Part shown: positions 15,765 through 24,475 of the stretch, piece by piece | Layout of the letters: the number at the start of each line of letters is the position of its first letter | Position numbering within the stretch: position 1 is the first letter of the stretch | Source of the DNA: a virus | IMG/VR virus record: IMGVR_UViG_3300048597_000647 | Span: 1 to 39,264 of that record | Strand: one strand, 5' to 3' | Length of the DNA: 39,264 nt | Notes under the pieces: generated by a model | Told to the model about the DNA's origin: nothing | The model's input: only the letters and a program-made list of their open reading frames with translations | Databases searched by the model: none | Program-made: the position numbers and the translations under genes

Positions 15765-16166
15765 TCAGACCCTCCACGCCGTTTCTGCGTCGGCCAGCAG
15801 CCGCAGCGTCAGCCCCTCCGGCCCGACCTGCGCGATGTGCGTCCCGATGCAGACGCCATAGGCGCCACCGGACCACACCACGTCCCCGCGCCATGCGAGG
15901 AGCGGCGAGGCAAGCGGCTTGCCCAGCATCCGCAGCCCGAGGCGCGACAGCTTGCACCGCGCCTTCGCCAGTCGCCGCATCGCGCCTTCCTCGTCGTCGT
16001 AGGTTCCGATCCACTTCGGCGGCGCCTCGCCGCGCAGGCTGGCGGCCACGCTGAAGGCCCATGTGGCGCAGTCGTGCGTGCCCCACGCGAACGGGCGGGT
16101 ACGGGCGTCCTCGATGGCCTGCGCCAGCCGCACGGGCCAATCCTGCGCCCTCAGTTGCGCGTCCAC
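15765..16166 (-). CDS. NlpC/P60-like tail assembly protein (DUF6950-like)
   Basis: The product is 133 residues. FAWGTHDCATWA contains the probable nucleophile Cys of an NlpC/P60-type fold, and GDVVWSGGAYGVCIGTHI holds a candidate His in the expected later segment. Members of this group sit between hub and tip protein genes and are thought to act in tail assembly or peptidoglycan opening at entry. The domain is short and some are catalytically uncertain. It overlaps the upstream gene by 16 bases. Confidence 0.75.
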   Translation of the reverse strand: MDAQLRAQDWPVRLAQAIEDARTRPFAWGTHDCATWAFSVAASLRGEAPPKWIGTYDDEEGAMRRLAKARCKLSRLGLRMLGKPLASPLLAWRGDVVWSGGAYGVCIGTHIAQVGPEGLTLRLLADAETAWRV

Positions 16167-16708
16167 TTGATGTCCTTGTCCTGGATGCGCGTCACGTACT
16201 CGAAGCCGCGATCATCCGGGAAAATCGCCTTCTGCGCCTCTTCCGTGAACCTGATCTCGCGCGGGCGGAGAAGATCGCCGAGGACGTTCTCATAGGTGAT
16301 GCTGATGGTGCAGCCGTCAGCGCTGTCGGTGATCGACGGCACGTCGAGGCGGCCGCGAAAGGCGAGGTAGGGCGAGGCGATGACCGCGCCGGCTGCGTCG
16401 AGGAACCCGACCCAGATGCGTCCAGGCATGTTCTGCCGTGCTTCACCGATCACGGCGGAGACGAGCGCCGGGTCGACGCCCGCCAGCGACACGGTGATGC
16501 CGGTGGCGACGATCTCGGTATTCTCCTCGATATCGCTGATGCCGATGAGGTCGCCCGCGCCGGTCCACGTCTTCGCGTCCCAAGTGAGAAGGCCGGAGCC
16601 GGTCCAGAACCGGACGAAGCCGCCGTCAAACTGCCCCTCGAACAGCAGGATCGGCCGCGCGTCCTGCCCGAGGACAGTCTGCACGCCGACCGTCAGCCCC
16701 CGCGTCAA
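16151..16708 (-). CDS. Tail hub-type protein (DUF2163-like position)
   Basis: The product is 185 residues. Segments ILLFEGQFDGGFVRFWTG and FVGFLD-type strands, with ITVSLAGVDPALVSAVIGEARQ, match the small baseplate hub proteins that lie between the distal tail protein and NlpC-like protein in siphophages and gene transfer agents. It starts in an ATGA overlap with the upstream gene. The family name is a context-based estimate. Confidence 0.65.
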   Translation of the reverse strand: MTRGLTVGVQTVLGQDARPILLFEGQFDGGFVRFWTGSGLLTWDAKTWTGAGDLIGISDIEENTEIVATGITVSLAGVDPALVSAVIGEARQNMPGRIWVGFLDAAGAVIASPYLAFRGRLDVPSITDSADGCTISITYENVLGDLLRPREIRFTEEAQKAIFPDDRGFEYVTRIQDKDIKWTRN

Positions 16709-17310
16709 AGCGCCTCCTCCGCGGTAAAGGAGAAGCGATGAATGTCGCCCCTCTCGATGGCCGCCGGAACGGCCTGCGAAAGCCGAAGATGCACTTGCGG
16801 GTTAAGGTATTCGACGGGCGCTCCGTTCGCGGGAGCCTCGCGGAGGGCGGGCTCAATCACGAAGTCGGCGCGCCCCAGCGCGTCCACGAACACCGGCTCG
16901 ACGATCATGTGCATCCGCGTTGCCGCGCCCGTGCCGAGCGATATGCCCATGCCCTCGTGAATGTAGATGCCGGGCACCCATCCTTCGGTGGCAATCAGGT
17001 TGCCCGACTGGCCCGCGCCGCGCACCGTCGGCTCACCCATCGTGATGTAGTTGTCGATGTTGCGCAGGCTGGGGTCAGCAAAAAGGAAGGTGTGAACCGG
17101 CCCCTTGAGGCGCGTGAAGAAAGCCCCGATCATTCGCGCATCGTGCTGCGTGCTGATGCCGATCGTGATGTCATAGCGCCACCACGCGCCGCCCCAGTCC
17201 TGCACCTGCAACCGGCCCGTAAAAGGCGAGCGCGCAGAACCCGTCGCTGCCACGAGCGTGCGCCCGTCGACGCGCGCAACGCGGTCGAACGGCATCGTGA
17301 AGACCGCCAT
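16705..17310 (-). CDS. Distal tail protein candidate
   Basis: The product is 201 residues, directly after the tape measure gene, where the distal tail protein is found. VARVDGRTLVAATGSARSPFTG and WWRYDITIGISTQHDARMIGAFFTRLKG form an N-terminal beta-rich domain followed by a segment of the type FLFADPSLRN. The C-terminal part may be a small carbohydrate-binding or oligomerisation insert. It would form the ring linking tube and tip. Confidence 0.65.
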   Translation of the reverse strand: MAVFTMPFDRVARVDGRTLVAATGSARSPFTGRLQVQDWGGAWWRYDITIGISTQHDARMIGAFFTRLKGPVHTFLFADPSLRNIDNYITMGEPTVRGAGQSGNLIATEGWVPGIYIHEGMGISLGTGAATRMHMIVEPVFVDALGRADFVIEPALREAPANGAPVEYLNPQVHLRLSQAVPAAIERGDIHRFSFTAEEAL

Positions 17311-18989
17311 CAGAGGCCGCGCCTTTGAGCGTTGCGGACGGCAGCCAGGGCCACGCGCTCGATCTCAGGAAGGAGGCGCTGGCGCATCGCGTTCATGTTG
17401 TCGTCGGCGGAACCGCCGCTCATGGTGAGGTTGAAGACCGGCGCCACCGTGACGGCGCCGCCCATGCGCCGCGACGCCTCGTTGGAGTAGACCCGCGAAC
17501 CGCGAGGCAGGTTGACGATTTCCGGCCCACGCTCGCCGACGATGGCGAGGCCACCCGGTGCGAAGGGCGTCCCGTTGGCGAAGCCCGGAAGTCCCAGGCC
17601 GACGCCGAAGCTGTTGAACGCCGATTGCGCAAGAACCCGCGCGAGATCGTCCAGAAGGCCCTTCAGCGCCTCGCGCGCGGATTCCGCGCCCGTCACGAAT
17701 GACACGAAGGCGTCACCGGCAGACGAGGTCAGGCCCTGCGTCGCCTCGCCCAGCATGTCGACTTCCGATGTCACGCCCGAGACGCTGGCAGCCACCTGCG
17801 ACAGGAATTCGGGATCGTATCCGCCCAGCGGATCGGCCGGCGTTGAGCGGCCACCGCCCCCACCACCGCCACCACGCGAGACGCGCGGAACCGATGAAGC
17901 GCTGAACCGCTCGCGCTCGTCTTGCTCGCGTCGGAATGCCTCTTGCTCGCGGGCGAAGGCGGCGCGGTCGGCGTCGAAGCGCGGGTCGCGCGGGTCGAGG
18001 ACCACGGCACTGTCGGCGCGCTGCTGGTCGAGGATGCGGCGAAGGCGCGCGGCCTGGTCGGCGGCAGCGGCAACGCCAGAGGCGAGGTCGGTTGCGGCGA
18101 AGCGGCCCGCGGCATCCGTGGCCTGCCCCATCAGCGCGTCCAGCTCGCCAGTCCGGTTCGCCGCTTCGCGCAGGACGGCCTCGGTCGCGACGAGGTCGCT
18201 GTAGAACTGGCTCGTCGCGGCCTCCGTGCCGTCGAGGAAATCGAGCATCCGGGCCACGGCGTCCGCTTGCGCTTCCAGCCCTTGCGACGCCTCGATCTCA
18301 CTGAGCAGGTTGCGGAACTGAAGGACCTGCTCGTTCACCGCGCGCTGTCGGTTCTCCACACCGAGGAGCGCGGCGACATTCGAGTTGGTCGAGGAAAGCA
18401 GCCCACCGTCGATCTCGCCTCGAATGGATCCGACCGTGCCCTGCAGGGTTGCCAGTGCATCGTTCCGTGCGACGATGGTCTGGCGTTCGATCAGGCGCTC
18501 GATCTCGGCATTGAGCCGACCGTAGCGCTCGATTGCCTTCTGCACCCCTTCGGCCGTAAAGGTTTCGCTGGCCGACTTGAGCGTATTGATCGCGTCGGCA
18601 GCCTCGGTCAGCGCATCGTCCAGCGTCTTCGCCTGATCGCCCGCGCCGACCATGTTGGCGATGAGCGGCAGGAGCGCGCCCGCCGCGACACCGGCAGCGA
18701 TGCCGAACGTCCCGAAGCCAAGCATGAGGTCGGGCAACTGGATCGACAGCGCCTGCACGAAGTTGCCCGTCGCCATGGTCTGCTGCGCGACCTGGCTGAG
18801 CTGCATGGACGCCTGACGAAGCCCGCCACCGCTTCCGCCCATTGTCGCAAAGCTGCGGTTGAGCCGGTCAACCTGCACAGTCGTGCGCTGCAGGGACGCC
18901 TCCCCCGCAGTTCCGATGCCTTGGAGCTCCGCCTTGACCTGCTGCCCGCCGGTCGCGGTAAGCCGAACTGAGACCCTGCGTTCAGTCAT
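17310..18989 (-). CDS. Tape measure protein
   Basis: The product is 559 residues from ATG 18989 (MTERRVSVRL); the frame is open upstream but that part is antisense filler. N-terminal helices (GQQVKAELQGIGTAGEASLQ, RQASMQLSQVAQQ) are followed by a hydrophobic segment (about 120-150, FGIAAGVAAGALLPLIANMVG), a long helical middle, a Gly-rich linker (residues about 405-415) and a C-terminal tail of the type FANGTPFAPGGLAIVGERGPEIV. These are usual in tape measures of the lambda H-type. If the usual relation of about 1.5 angstrom per residue holds, the tail is near 80-85 nm. Confidence 0.92.
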   Translation of the reverse strand: MTERRVSVRLTATGGQQVKAELQGIGTAGEASLQRTTVQVDRLNRSFATMGGSGGGLRQASMQLSQVAQQTMATGNFVQALSIQLPDLMLGFGTFGIAAGVAAGALLPLIANMVGAGDQAKTLDDALTEAADAINTLKSASETFTAEGVQKAIERYGRLNAEIERLIERQTIVARNDALATLQGTVGSIRGEIDGGLLSSTNSNVAALLGVENRQRAVNEQVLQFRNLLSEIEASQGLEAQADAVARMLDFLDGTEAATSQFYSDLVATEAVLREAANRTGELDALMGQATDAAGRFAATDLASGVAAAADQAARLRRILDQQRADSAVVLDPRDPRFDADRAAFAREQEAFRREQDERERFSASSVPRVSRGGGGGGGGRSTPADPLGGYDPEFLSQVAASVSGVTSEVDMLGEATQGLTSSAGDAFVSFVTGAESAREALKGLLDDLARVLAQSAFNSFGVGLGLPGFANGTPFAPGGLAIVGERGPEIVNLPRGSRVYSNEASRRMGGAVTVAPVFNLTMSGGSADDNMNAMRQRLLPEIERVALAAVRNAQRRGL

Positions 18990-19634
18990 GCGCGGCGGCG
19001 TCCTCGTTGATCTTGCGAACGGCTGCCGCCTCGATGACAGGCAACAGCTCGGCGATGGCGGCGGGTTCGATGCCAAGAGCCACACCGAAGCTCATGGCGG
19101 CGCCGAGGTCCCAGCCCACGACGCCGAATCCGGTTGTCCGGAGCTGGTTCTTGGTCTTCATCGCGAGCGCCCAGACCTCCCACCCATCGGTGGTCTCCGG
19201 AGCGTTCACGATGTAGGGGCACTCAGCGCAGCGCTCTCCGCATGCGCCGCAGTAGGATACGCCCCCGCCGAAGTGCCACTCGGCGAGAGCGCTCAGGCGT
19301 TTTTTTCCGCTTCCAGCGCGAAGACAGGGTGCATCACCTCAGCGCGGAACACGCTGAACACGAGCCACAGATCCATGAGGGCGTCGACCGCCTCGGGCGT
19401 TACCTCGACCGGCTTGCCCTTGTCATCCTCGACGCCGCGCCACTCGGTCACGACGCGCCGCGCCACCGCTTTCGTCGTGGCTGCCAGCCTGTCGCCGGGC
19501 TCGGTCGCCGCGATCACATTGGCGTCGAACATGACCGACGCCATGACCCCGCTCGTCACCGGCTCCACATGTATCTCGAGGCCGTCCGCGACCGTGAGCC
19601 AGCGCCCCTCGCGCTTGAAGTTCAGGCGCACCAT
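18982..19634 (-). CDS. Tail assembly chaperone G-T fusion made by -1 frameshift
   Basis: Product of G (codons 19634-19299) continued in the -1 frame from 19299 to 18982, about 217 residues. The slip occurs at A-AAA-AAC. The extension reads RLSALAEWHFGGGVSYC and then a cysteine cluster (CGAC..RCAEC), followed by NAPETTDGWEVWALAM, all open and in one frame; the zinc-ribbon-like cluster would be non-coding without the shift. In lambda and many siphophages G and G-T chaperone the tape measure and tube subunit at a defined ratio. The T part overlaps the tape measure start by 8 bases. A separate GTG at 19209 could in principle start the T part alone. Confidence 0.85.
19293..19634 (-). CDS. Tail assembly chaperone G (unshifted product)
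   Basis: The product is 113 residues from ATG 19634, overlapping the tail tube stop (ATGA). Strand-rich start (MVRLNFKREGRWLTVADGLEIHVEP) and a helical C-terminus (EAVDALMDLWLVFSVFRAEVMHP). It ends EAEKNA, with the A7-C run just before the stop. Size, order between tube and tape measure and the slippery site identify it. Acts in the cytoplasm during tail assembly and is not in the virion in known systems. Confidence 0.85.
   Translation of the reverse strand: MVRLNFKREGRWLTVADGLEIHVEPVTSGVMASVMFDANVIAATEPGDRLAATTKAVARRVVTEWRGVEDDKGKPVEVTPEAVDALMDLWLVFSVFRAEVMHPVFALEAEKNA
19299..19305 (-). promoter_or_regulatory. Slippery heptamer A-AAA-AAC for -1 frameshift
   Basis: In the zero frame the minus strand reads GAA AAA AAC GCC TGA. 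The heptamer AAAAAAC is phased exactly as X-XXY-YYZ, the classical -1 slip site, only 4 bases before the G stop codon. Downstream bases are GC-rich and could form a stimulatory stem; I did not fold them. Confidence 0.85.
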
Positions 19635-20575
19635 CAGTAGGTCGCCACGGCGTTCTTGAGCGTCACCGTGCACATCCGCGCGGGCGAGGTCGCCAGCGCG
19701 GCCTGCCAGTCGAACCGCACCTGAATGCCGCCGGGGCCGCTGATCTCCTTGCGAGGCTTCGGCAGGTAGACCGCGTGCGCCACGAATGTCATCTCCTCGC
19801 CGCCGGGCAGGGTGTAGCCGAAGGACAGTTCGGCTGACGTTCCCGCGATTGCCTGGTTGAAGAGGGTCAGGTCCGCGAAACGCGCCTCGATCGAGCCGGT
19901 CAGGGACGCCATTGAGGCGTCATGGCCGTCGACCTTACCGTCCGACCGGATCGTCTCGACCGGATCGAGGTTGTTCGAGTAGGTGATCTCTGCGGAGATG
20001 ATGTTCGCGAGCGTGGAGCCGTTGCGGAGGATCGCGCCGTTGAAGTGCCCGAACCGCTTCAGGGCGTAGTCGGTCGGCGTTCCCGCCGCCGTCGAACCGG
20101 CGGGCGCAGTCGCACCTTGTGACATGATGTTCGCCGTCGCGGTGAGAAGCCCTGACCGTTGCATCGTCCAGGAGAGCGTATTGACGCGGCATCCCTGATA
20201 CATCGTAAAGTCGGGGATGTCCGGCATCCCGACCTCGATCGACATTGACGGCAGCGTCCATGAGCCCGACTGGAAAACGTGGGTGTAGGGGCCGGCCCCC
20301 GTCGTCGTGGGCTGTCCGAAGGCACCCTTGAGCCAGAAGCCGAAGGCCTCGGCGTCCACCGGAACCACGACGTCGCCATCCGTGGTGATGGCGTCCTTGA
20401 TCGGGGCGAGCGGGTCTCGGCCGTAGCCAAGAAGCTCGTTGTCCAGAAGGGGCTGCTCTTCGCTCAGAGTTTCGCTCGCGAACGGCATCCGGCGGAAACC
20501 GCTGACCGGCGAAGTGCCGTAGGTGCTCTCGAAGACGGCGGCGAGTTGCGTCCGTGCGCCACGGGCTCGGGCCAT
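19634..20575 (-). CDS. Major tail tube protein
   Basis: The product is 313 residues. MARARGARTQLAAVFESTYGTSP at the N-terminus and DVVVPVDAEAFGFWLKGAFGQPTTTGAGPYTHVF are typical of tail tube subunits of the lambda V / Phage_tail_2 sort, as is the QGCRVNTLSWTM region and the YSNNLDPVETIRSDG segment. It lies between the completion gene and the chaperones, as expected. Multimerises to form the tail tube. Confidence 0.88.
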   Translation of the reverse strand: MARARGARTQLAAVFESTYGTSPVSGFRRMPFASETLSEEQPLLDNELLGYGRDPLAPIKDAITTDGDVVVPVDAEAFGFWLKGAFGQPTTTGAGPYTHVFQSGSWTLPSMSIEVGMPDIPDFTMYQGCRVNTLSWTMQRSGLLTATANIMSQGATAPAGSTAAGTPTDYALKRFGHFNGAILRNGSTLANIISAEITYSNNLDPVETIRSDGKVDGHDASMASLTGSIEARFADLTLFNQAIAGTSAELSFGYTLPGGEEMTFVAHAVYLPKPRKEISGPGGIQVRFDWQAALATSPARMCTVTLKNAVATY

Positions 20576-20597
20576 AGTGGTCTCCTTTCAGGTGAGG

Positions 20598-21038
20598 TCA
20601 GGCCAGCGGGTCGGCCGTGGTGTAGTGTAGCATCACGTCGACGGTCGCGGCCTTCATCGGCAGCGTGCCTTCGACGGCAAGTTCGACCGCTTCCGGCGCC
20701 ATCGGCTCGCACCACTCGCACACGCCGCCGAGGGTTCGGTCGGCGGCGAGAGCCGTGCCCACGGTGCGCAGAAGGGCGTCGAATGCGGTGTCTCGCGCGG
20801 CTGCGGTCGCGCCTTCCACGATGACTTCCAGGCGTGCGGTGTGCTGGTAGTGGTAGCGGTGCGGCGAAAGCGTTTCCTCAGGCTCGCCCGGGGTGCCGTC
20901 GGTCACGAGGACGAGGCCCGCGGCCGGGAGATCAACCGGAAGAGGCTCATTCCGGCGCACATCGACGCCCGAGGGCGCCGCGGCGCGGATGGTGGCGAAC
21001 AGCGCCTGCAGCGCCGCTTCGGAGACGCGCTCAGGCAT
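20598..21038 (-). CDS. Tail terminator / completion protein candidate
   Basis: The product is 146 residues from ATG 21038 (MPERVSEAALQALF). Helix at the N-terminus, then strands (GLVLVTDGTPGEPEE, TARLEVIVEGATAAARD) and a helix before the C-terminal strand VDVMLHYTTADPLA. This alpha/beta pattern and its position just before the tail tube match gpU-type tail terminators. It overlaps the upstream gene by 8 bases. Confidence 0.65.
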   Translation of the reverse strand: MPERVSEAALQALFATIRAAAPSGVDVRRNEPLPVDLPAAGLVLVTDGTPGEPEETLSPHRYHYQHTARLEVIVEGATAAARDTAFDALLRTVGTALAADRTLGGVCEWCEPMAPEAVELAVEGTLPMKAATVDVMLHYTTADPLA

Positions 21039-21690
21039 TGAGCACCCGAAGCGGCTGACGCGCCCAGTCGTCCACAATCATCTGCGGCAGTCGGTTCAGG
21101 GTTCCGGTCACACCGGCGGAGAGGTCAAGGCGCTTTCGCAGGCGAACCTGCGGGAGGAGGACGAAGATCGGAACCGTCGTCGCCCCGCGCTGCGCCGGGC
21201 CGAAGCGATTGCTCCGCCGGACGGCCGCGCGCCCCTTGGAACTGAGCCGGACCTCGTCCGCGACCAGCAGGCTCGCACGCCCGCGGCGATAGACGAAGCG
21301 CAGACGGATGCCGGTGCGCGATTCCCACATGCCGGGCGTCAGCGGGCGGCGGCCTCCTCGAGCGCCCGCTGCGGGCAGCGGGATGGCAAGGTAAAACCCA
21401 TCTTTGGACCGGATCGTCACGCCGCGGTCAAAGGCTCCGACGATCTCGGGCGCGTTCGACCACACGATCGCGGCGGCGTCGAGGCTTTCCGTCGTCTCCG
21501 GGAACAATCGCTGCCGGATCGTGCGCGGCAGCCGCGTCCCAAGCCCGGCGCGTGCGATCTGGTCGCGCCAGTTCTGCTGCACCTCGCGCCCGGCGACGCG
21601 CATCGACCGCGTGACGGCTTTCTCACCCGCGAGGCTCTCCGCCGCCATAAGCGCGCGGAGGTCAGGGTCGAAGTTGAGCTCGATTTTCAT
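21031..21690 (-). CDS. DUF6441-like head-tail / minor tail protein
   Basis: The product is 219 residues. It begins MKIELNFDPDLRALMAAE and continues with a helix (TRSMRVAGREVQQNWRDQIARAGLG), then a basic, Gly-rich middle and a C-terminal helix. The pattern agrees with phage proteins I know as DUF6441, which occupy the place of HK97 gp10-like neck proteins. It overlaps its neighbours by 4 and 8 bases. A connector role is inferred from position. Confidence 0.65.
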   Translation of the reverse strand: MKIELNFDPDLRALMAAESLAGEKAVTRSMRVAGREVQQNWRDQIARAGLGTRLPRTIRQRLFPETTESLDAAAIVWSNAPEIVGAFDRGVTIRSKDGFYLAIPLPAAGARGGRRPLTPGMWESRTGIRLRFVYRRGRASLLVADEVRLSSKGRAAVRRSNRFGPAQRGATTVPIFVLLPQVRLRKRLDLSAGVTGTLNRLPQMIVDDWARQPLRVLNA

Positions 21691-21998
21691 GCGGGCACTG
21701 TGTCCACGGTCCAGACGAGGCGGTCACGGTCGCGCCGGGGAGTGCCCTGCACCACGCGCTCTTCGCCGCCAATGACCAGCCGGTCGCCACGGACGGGCGC
21801 GGCCACTTCGCTTACGCGGATTTCCACGACGACCGTTTCCGTGTGGACGCGCGCCGTGGAGAAGTCCTGCACGATGTCCGGCCGAGAGATCACGACGCGG
21901 ATTTCCCGCACCGGGTCGCGCACAGGAATGTAGGTAGCCGCCGCCGAGATGTTCGGATCGAGGAACAGAAGATCCACGGCGGCGGCGAAGGCGGTCAT
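21687..21998 (-). CDS. Head-tail connector (stopper-like) protein
   Basis: The product is 103 residues. After an N-terminal helix (AAAVDLLFLDPNISAAATYIP) it is strand-rich with VRGDRLVIGGEERVVQGTPRRDRDRLVWTVDTVPA, the small beta-barrel pattern of head completion or stopper proteins such as lambda FII. It lies between the capsid decoration and neck genes. Confidence 0.7.
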   Translation of the reverse strand: MTAFAAAVDLLFLDPNISAAATYIPVRDPVREIRVVISRPDIVQDFSTARVHTETVVVEIRVSEVAAPVRGDRLVIGGEERVVQGTPRRDRDRLVWTVDTVPA

Positions 21999-22330
21999 CA
22001 GGCGGTGATCGCGGCGCCGTTGAGCCGCACGCGGCCCACGGTGTCACCGGAAGCCTGCGCCTGCACGGCGCAACCGATCAGCTTATTGGTCGACGCGACG
22101 TTCGTCACGTTCGTGCCCGACCAGTAGACAAGCTGGCCAACCGTCCACGCTTGGCCGGTCGCCTTGACCGCATCGACCACGCCATTCACGCAGATGTTGA
22201 CGGGCGCGCCCGAGGCGGCATCCGTCACGGCGATACCGAAGAGCGAGCCGACGAGGACGCCGGCACCCGCCGTCACCGTCGCAGGAGCGGGAACGGTGAT
22301 CACGTCCCCCGGTTGAACGTAGTTCTTCAT
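21998..22330 (-). CDS. DUF2190 capsid decoration-type protein
   Basis: The product is 110 residues. MKNYVQPGDVITVPAPATVTAGAGVLVGSLFGIA, then GTNVTNVASTNKLIGCAVQAQASGDTVGRVRLNG is the signature layout of DUF2190 proteins, which are usually found next to capsid genes and are thought to be head cement. It follows the capsid gene with a 65-base gap containing a good ribosome site (GGAG) before its start. Confidence 0.85.
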   Translation of the reverse strand: MKNYVQPGDVITVPAPATVTAGAGVLVGSLFGIAVTDAASGAPVNICVNGVVDAVKATGQAWTVGQLVYWSGTNVTNVASTNKLIGCAVQAQASGDTVGRVRLNGAAITA

Positions 22331-22395
22331 GGTGGAAACTCCGAAGGGGGTTGAGGGAAGCCGGGCAGATCAGCCTGCCCGGCCCGTCAGGGCGA

Positions 22396-24456
22396 TCACG
22401 CGCCCGGGTTCTTCCAGCCAGCGCGGAAGTCGATCGCGCCGCAGCCGAAGTCGTGCTCGACCGTGAAGCGCATGCCCTGCACGCCGAGGGGCTCATCCAT
22501 GCGCATCCGTGGGCCGGTTTCGCCGCGCAGGAAACCGTAGGCGAAGTTTGCCAGCACGGACGGGTCAGCGAGGACATACCAGGCGTTGTCCGTGATGTAG
22601 GGCGTCACGACGATGCGCAGTTGACCCGAGAACGGGTTCACGTTGCTCGCTTGCTGCGCGTTGATCGGCGCGACGAGCTGCTGGGCTTCCGTCTCCTTCT
22701 GCGGACCGACGAGAAGGATCGCCGCCTGCAGGTTGAGGAGCTGGCCGTCGGTCCGGCCCGCGGCCGAGGCGAGCGAGCGCTTCGTGCGGAGGGACGCCCG
22801 GGCCGCGCCGAGAGCGGCCACGGTGATCGCGGTGGCCGCGCCCGCCTTCGTGTTGTCCGCCGCGTTGGTGTTGAACACCTGGCGGCCGGTTTCCAGAAGC
22901 GTCGGACCGTCCGCCAGCGTGCCGGACAGGAACATCGCCCAGAACACCTGATCCTCGAAGAGCGCGACCATCTGGCCCCGGTTCGACAGGATGCGGTCGA
23001 TCGCGGACAGATCATCGTTGATGATCATCTGGCGCGAGATCGACAGGCCCGAGGCGTAGCTGAGGAGCGTAAGCGTCTCCTTCTTTTCGCCGACCGTCCC
23101 GAACTGGATTTCGCCACCCTCACGGATGAGCTGCATGCCGGGGTAATCGCCGATGTTGGACACCGGATGCGGCCGGAAGTCGGTGAAGTCCATCCGTTCC
23201 GCCACGTTCGTGTAGGTCGGGATCGCCTTTGCGTAGGTGTCCTGCAGGCGCTTGTTGAGCGCGTTTTCCAGCACGAGCGGGAAGTCGGAAGTCGAGTGCA
23301 TCGACATCTCGACCGCGCGCAGCGTGTCGGCCGCAGTGCGGAGCGGGCCACGGTAGCCGATGTAGTCGGCCGCCATCTCCGCGATGCGGAAGCCCATGTA
23401 GGGGCGGGCCTTGTCGCTCTCCGGGTCCTTTCGGCCAAGCTGGGCGGCGATGGCCTGCGCCATGCCTTCGCGCTTCGTCTCGCGTTCGTCGCGGATGATC
23501 TGGGCGACGGGTGCGCCGATGGAAACCTTGTCCACGTCGCCTTTCTCCTTCCACTTTGCGACGATCTCGTCAGACGCGGCTTCAAGCGAAGCGCCCTTCT
23601 CGATCAGCGCGGTTGCCATCGTGACGGGCAGGCCGGCGGCCGCCGTCATCTCCATGATCCGCTTGGCGCGGGCGCGCTCTGCCGCGGTGGCGTTCGCCAC
23701 GACGACTTCAGCCGCTTCCGGCGCCTCGGGGGTCTTGGGTTCGGTCACGTCGTCTGCGGAGGTCGCCTCCACAGCCTCTTTGTCGTCAGCCATGAGAGGC
23801 TCCTTTGCTTGAATGCGGGGCGCGCCCGCGATGCTGGCGAGGATCGCCATTCGCCCGCGGCCTTCGCCGAGGGATTCCGATGCCGCGCGGGCCGCTTCCG
23901 GCGCGTGGGCGTAGATGCGGTAGTCGAACCGCGCGACGGGCTCCGCCTCGGTCACGTCGGTTTCGGTGGCGAAGCCCATCATCAGCGCCATCTCGGCGTC
24001 CATGACGGTTTCGTCCTTCATGATTTGGCGCGCTTCCTCGCGCGTGATCCCGGCGCGGGCGGCGTAGACGTCGGCGTAGGCGTTCGCCATGACGCCGAGC
24101 TGCTTCGCGGCGCGGAGGTGGTCCGCCTCCGTCCCGCGGGCCTCAAGCCACGCCATCGCCGGGTCGTGGATCAGCATCCAGGAGCCGGTCCGCATGACGA
24201 TCTTGTCGCCAGCCATCGCGATGAGGGAAGCAGCAGAGGCCGCGACGGCATCCACGACGACGGTCACCTCGCCGGGATAGTCCTTCAACTGCGTGAAAAC
24301 TGCCTGCCCCTCGGACGCGATGCCGCCGCCGGAGTTGATCCGCACGGTGATCGGCCCAGTCATCCCGGCAAGCTGCTCACGCACTTGCGCGGCGGTGAAG
24401 TAGTCCTCGTCCCAGAAGGACGCGCCCACGGTCCCGTAAAGCACGAGTTCGGTCAT
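22396..24456 (-). CDS. ClpP-type prohead protease fused to major capsid protein
   Basis: The product is 686 residues. Residues 1-190 are a ClpP/S49-like protease: NSGGG oxyanion loop (41-45), candidate Ser74 in VAASAAS, His97 in LIHDPA and Asp148 in MKDET. Residues about 220-330 are an acidic, helical linker that may act as scaffold (E-rich to AERARAKRIMEM). From about 370 it is an HK97-type capsid protein ending GCGAIDFRAGWKNPGA. An internal ATG at residue 222 (MADDKEAV) could give a capsid-only product. Fusions of this kind are known. The 19-base spacer separates it from the portal gene. Confidence 0.9.
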   Translation of the reverse strand: MTELVLYGTVGASFWDEDYFTAAQVREQLAGMTGPITVRINSGGGIASEGQAVFTQLKDYPGEVTVVVDAVAASAASLIAMAGDKIVMRTGSWMLIHDPAMAWLEARGTEADHLRAAKQLGVMANAYADVYAARAGITREEARQIMKDETVMDAEMALMMGFATETDVTEAEPVARFDYRIYAHAPEAARAASESLGEGRGRMAILASIAGAPRIQAKEPLMADDKEAVEATSADDVTEPKTPEAPEAAEVVVANATAAERARAKRIMEMTAAAGLPVTMATALIEKGASLEAASDEIVAKWKEKGDVDKVSIGAPVAQIIRDERETKREGMAQAIAAQLGRKDPESDKARPYMGFRIAEMAADYIGYRGPLRTAADTLRAVEMSMHSTSDFPLVLENALNKRLQDTYAKAIPTYTNVAERMDFTDFRPHPVSNIGDYPGMQLIREGGEIQFGTVGEKKETLTLLSYASGLSISRQMIINDDLSAIDRILSNRGQMVALFEDQVFWAMFLSGTLADGPTLLETGRQVFNTNAADNTKAGAATAITVAALGAARASLRTKRSLASAAGRTDGQLLNLQAAILLVGPQKETEAQQLVAPINAQQASNVNPFSGQLRIVVTPYITDNAWYVLADPSVLANFAYGFLRGETGPRMRMDEPLGVQGMRFTVEHDFGCGAIDFRAGWKNPGA

Positions 24457-24475
24457 GTCGGTTGTCCTTGCGTTC

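Noticed and set aside
19210-19292. Simple intergenic gap between the two chaperone ORFs
   Set aside because: It is open in the -1 frame and encodes a Cys-rich segment, so it is coding through frameshifting.
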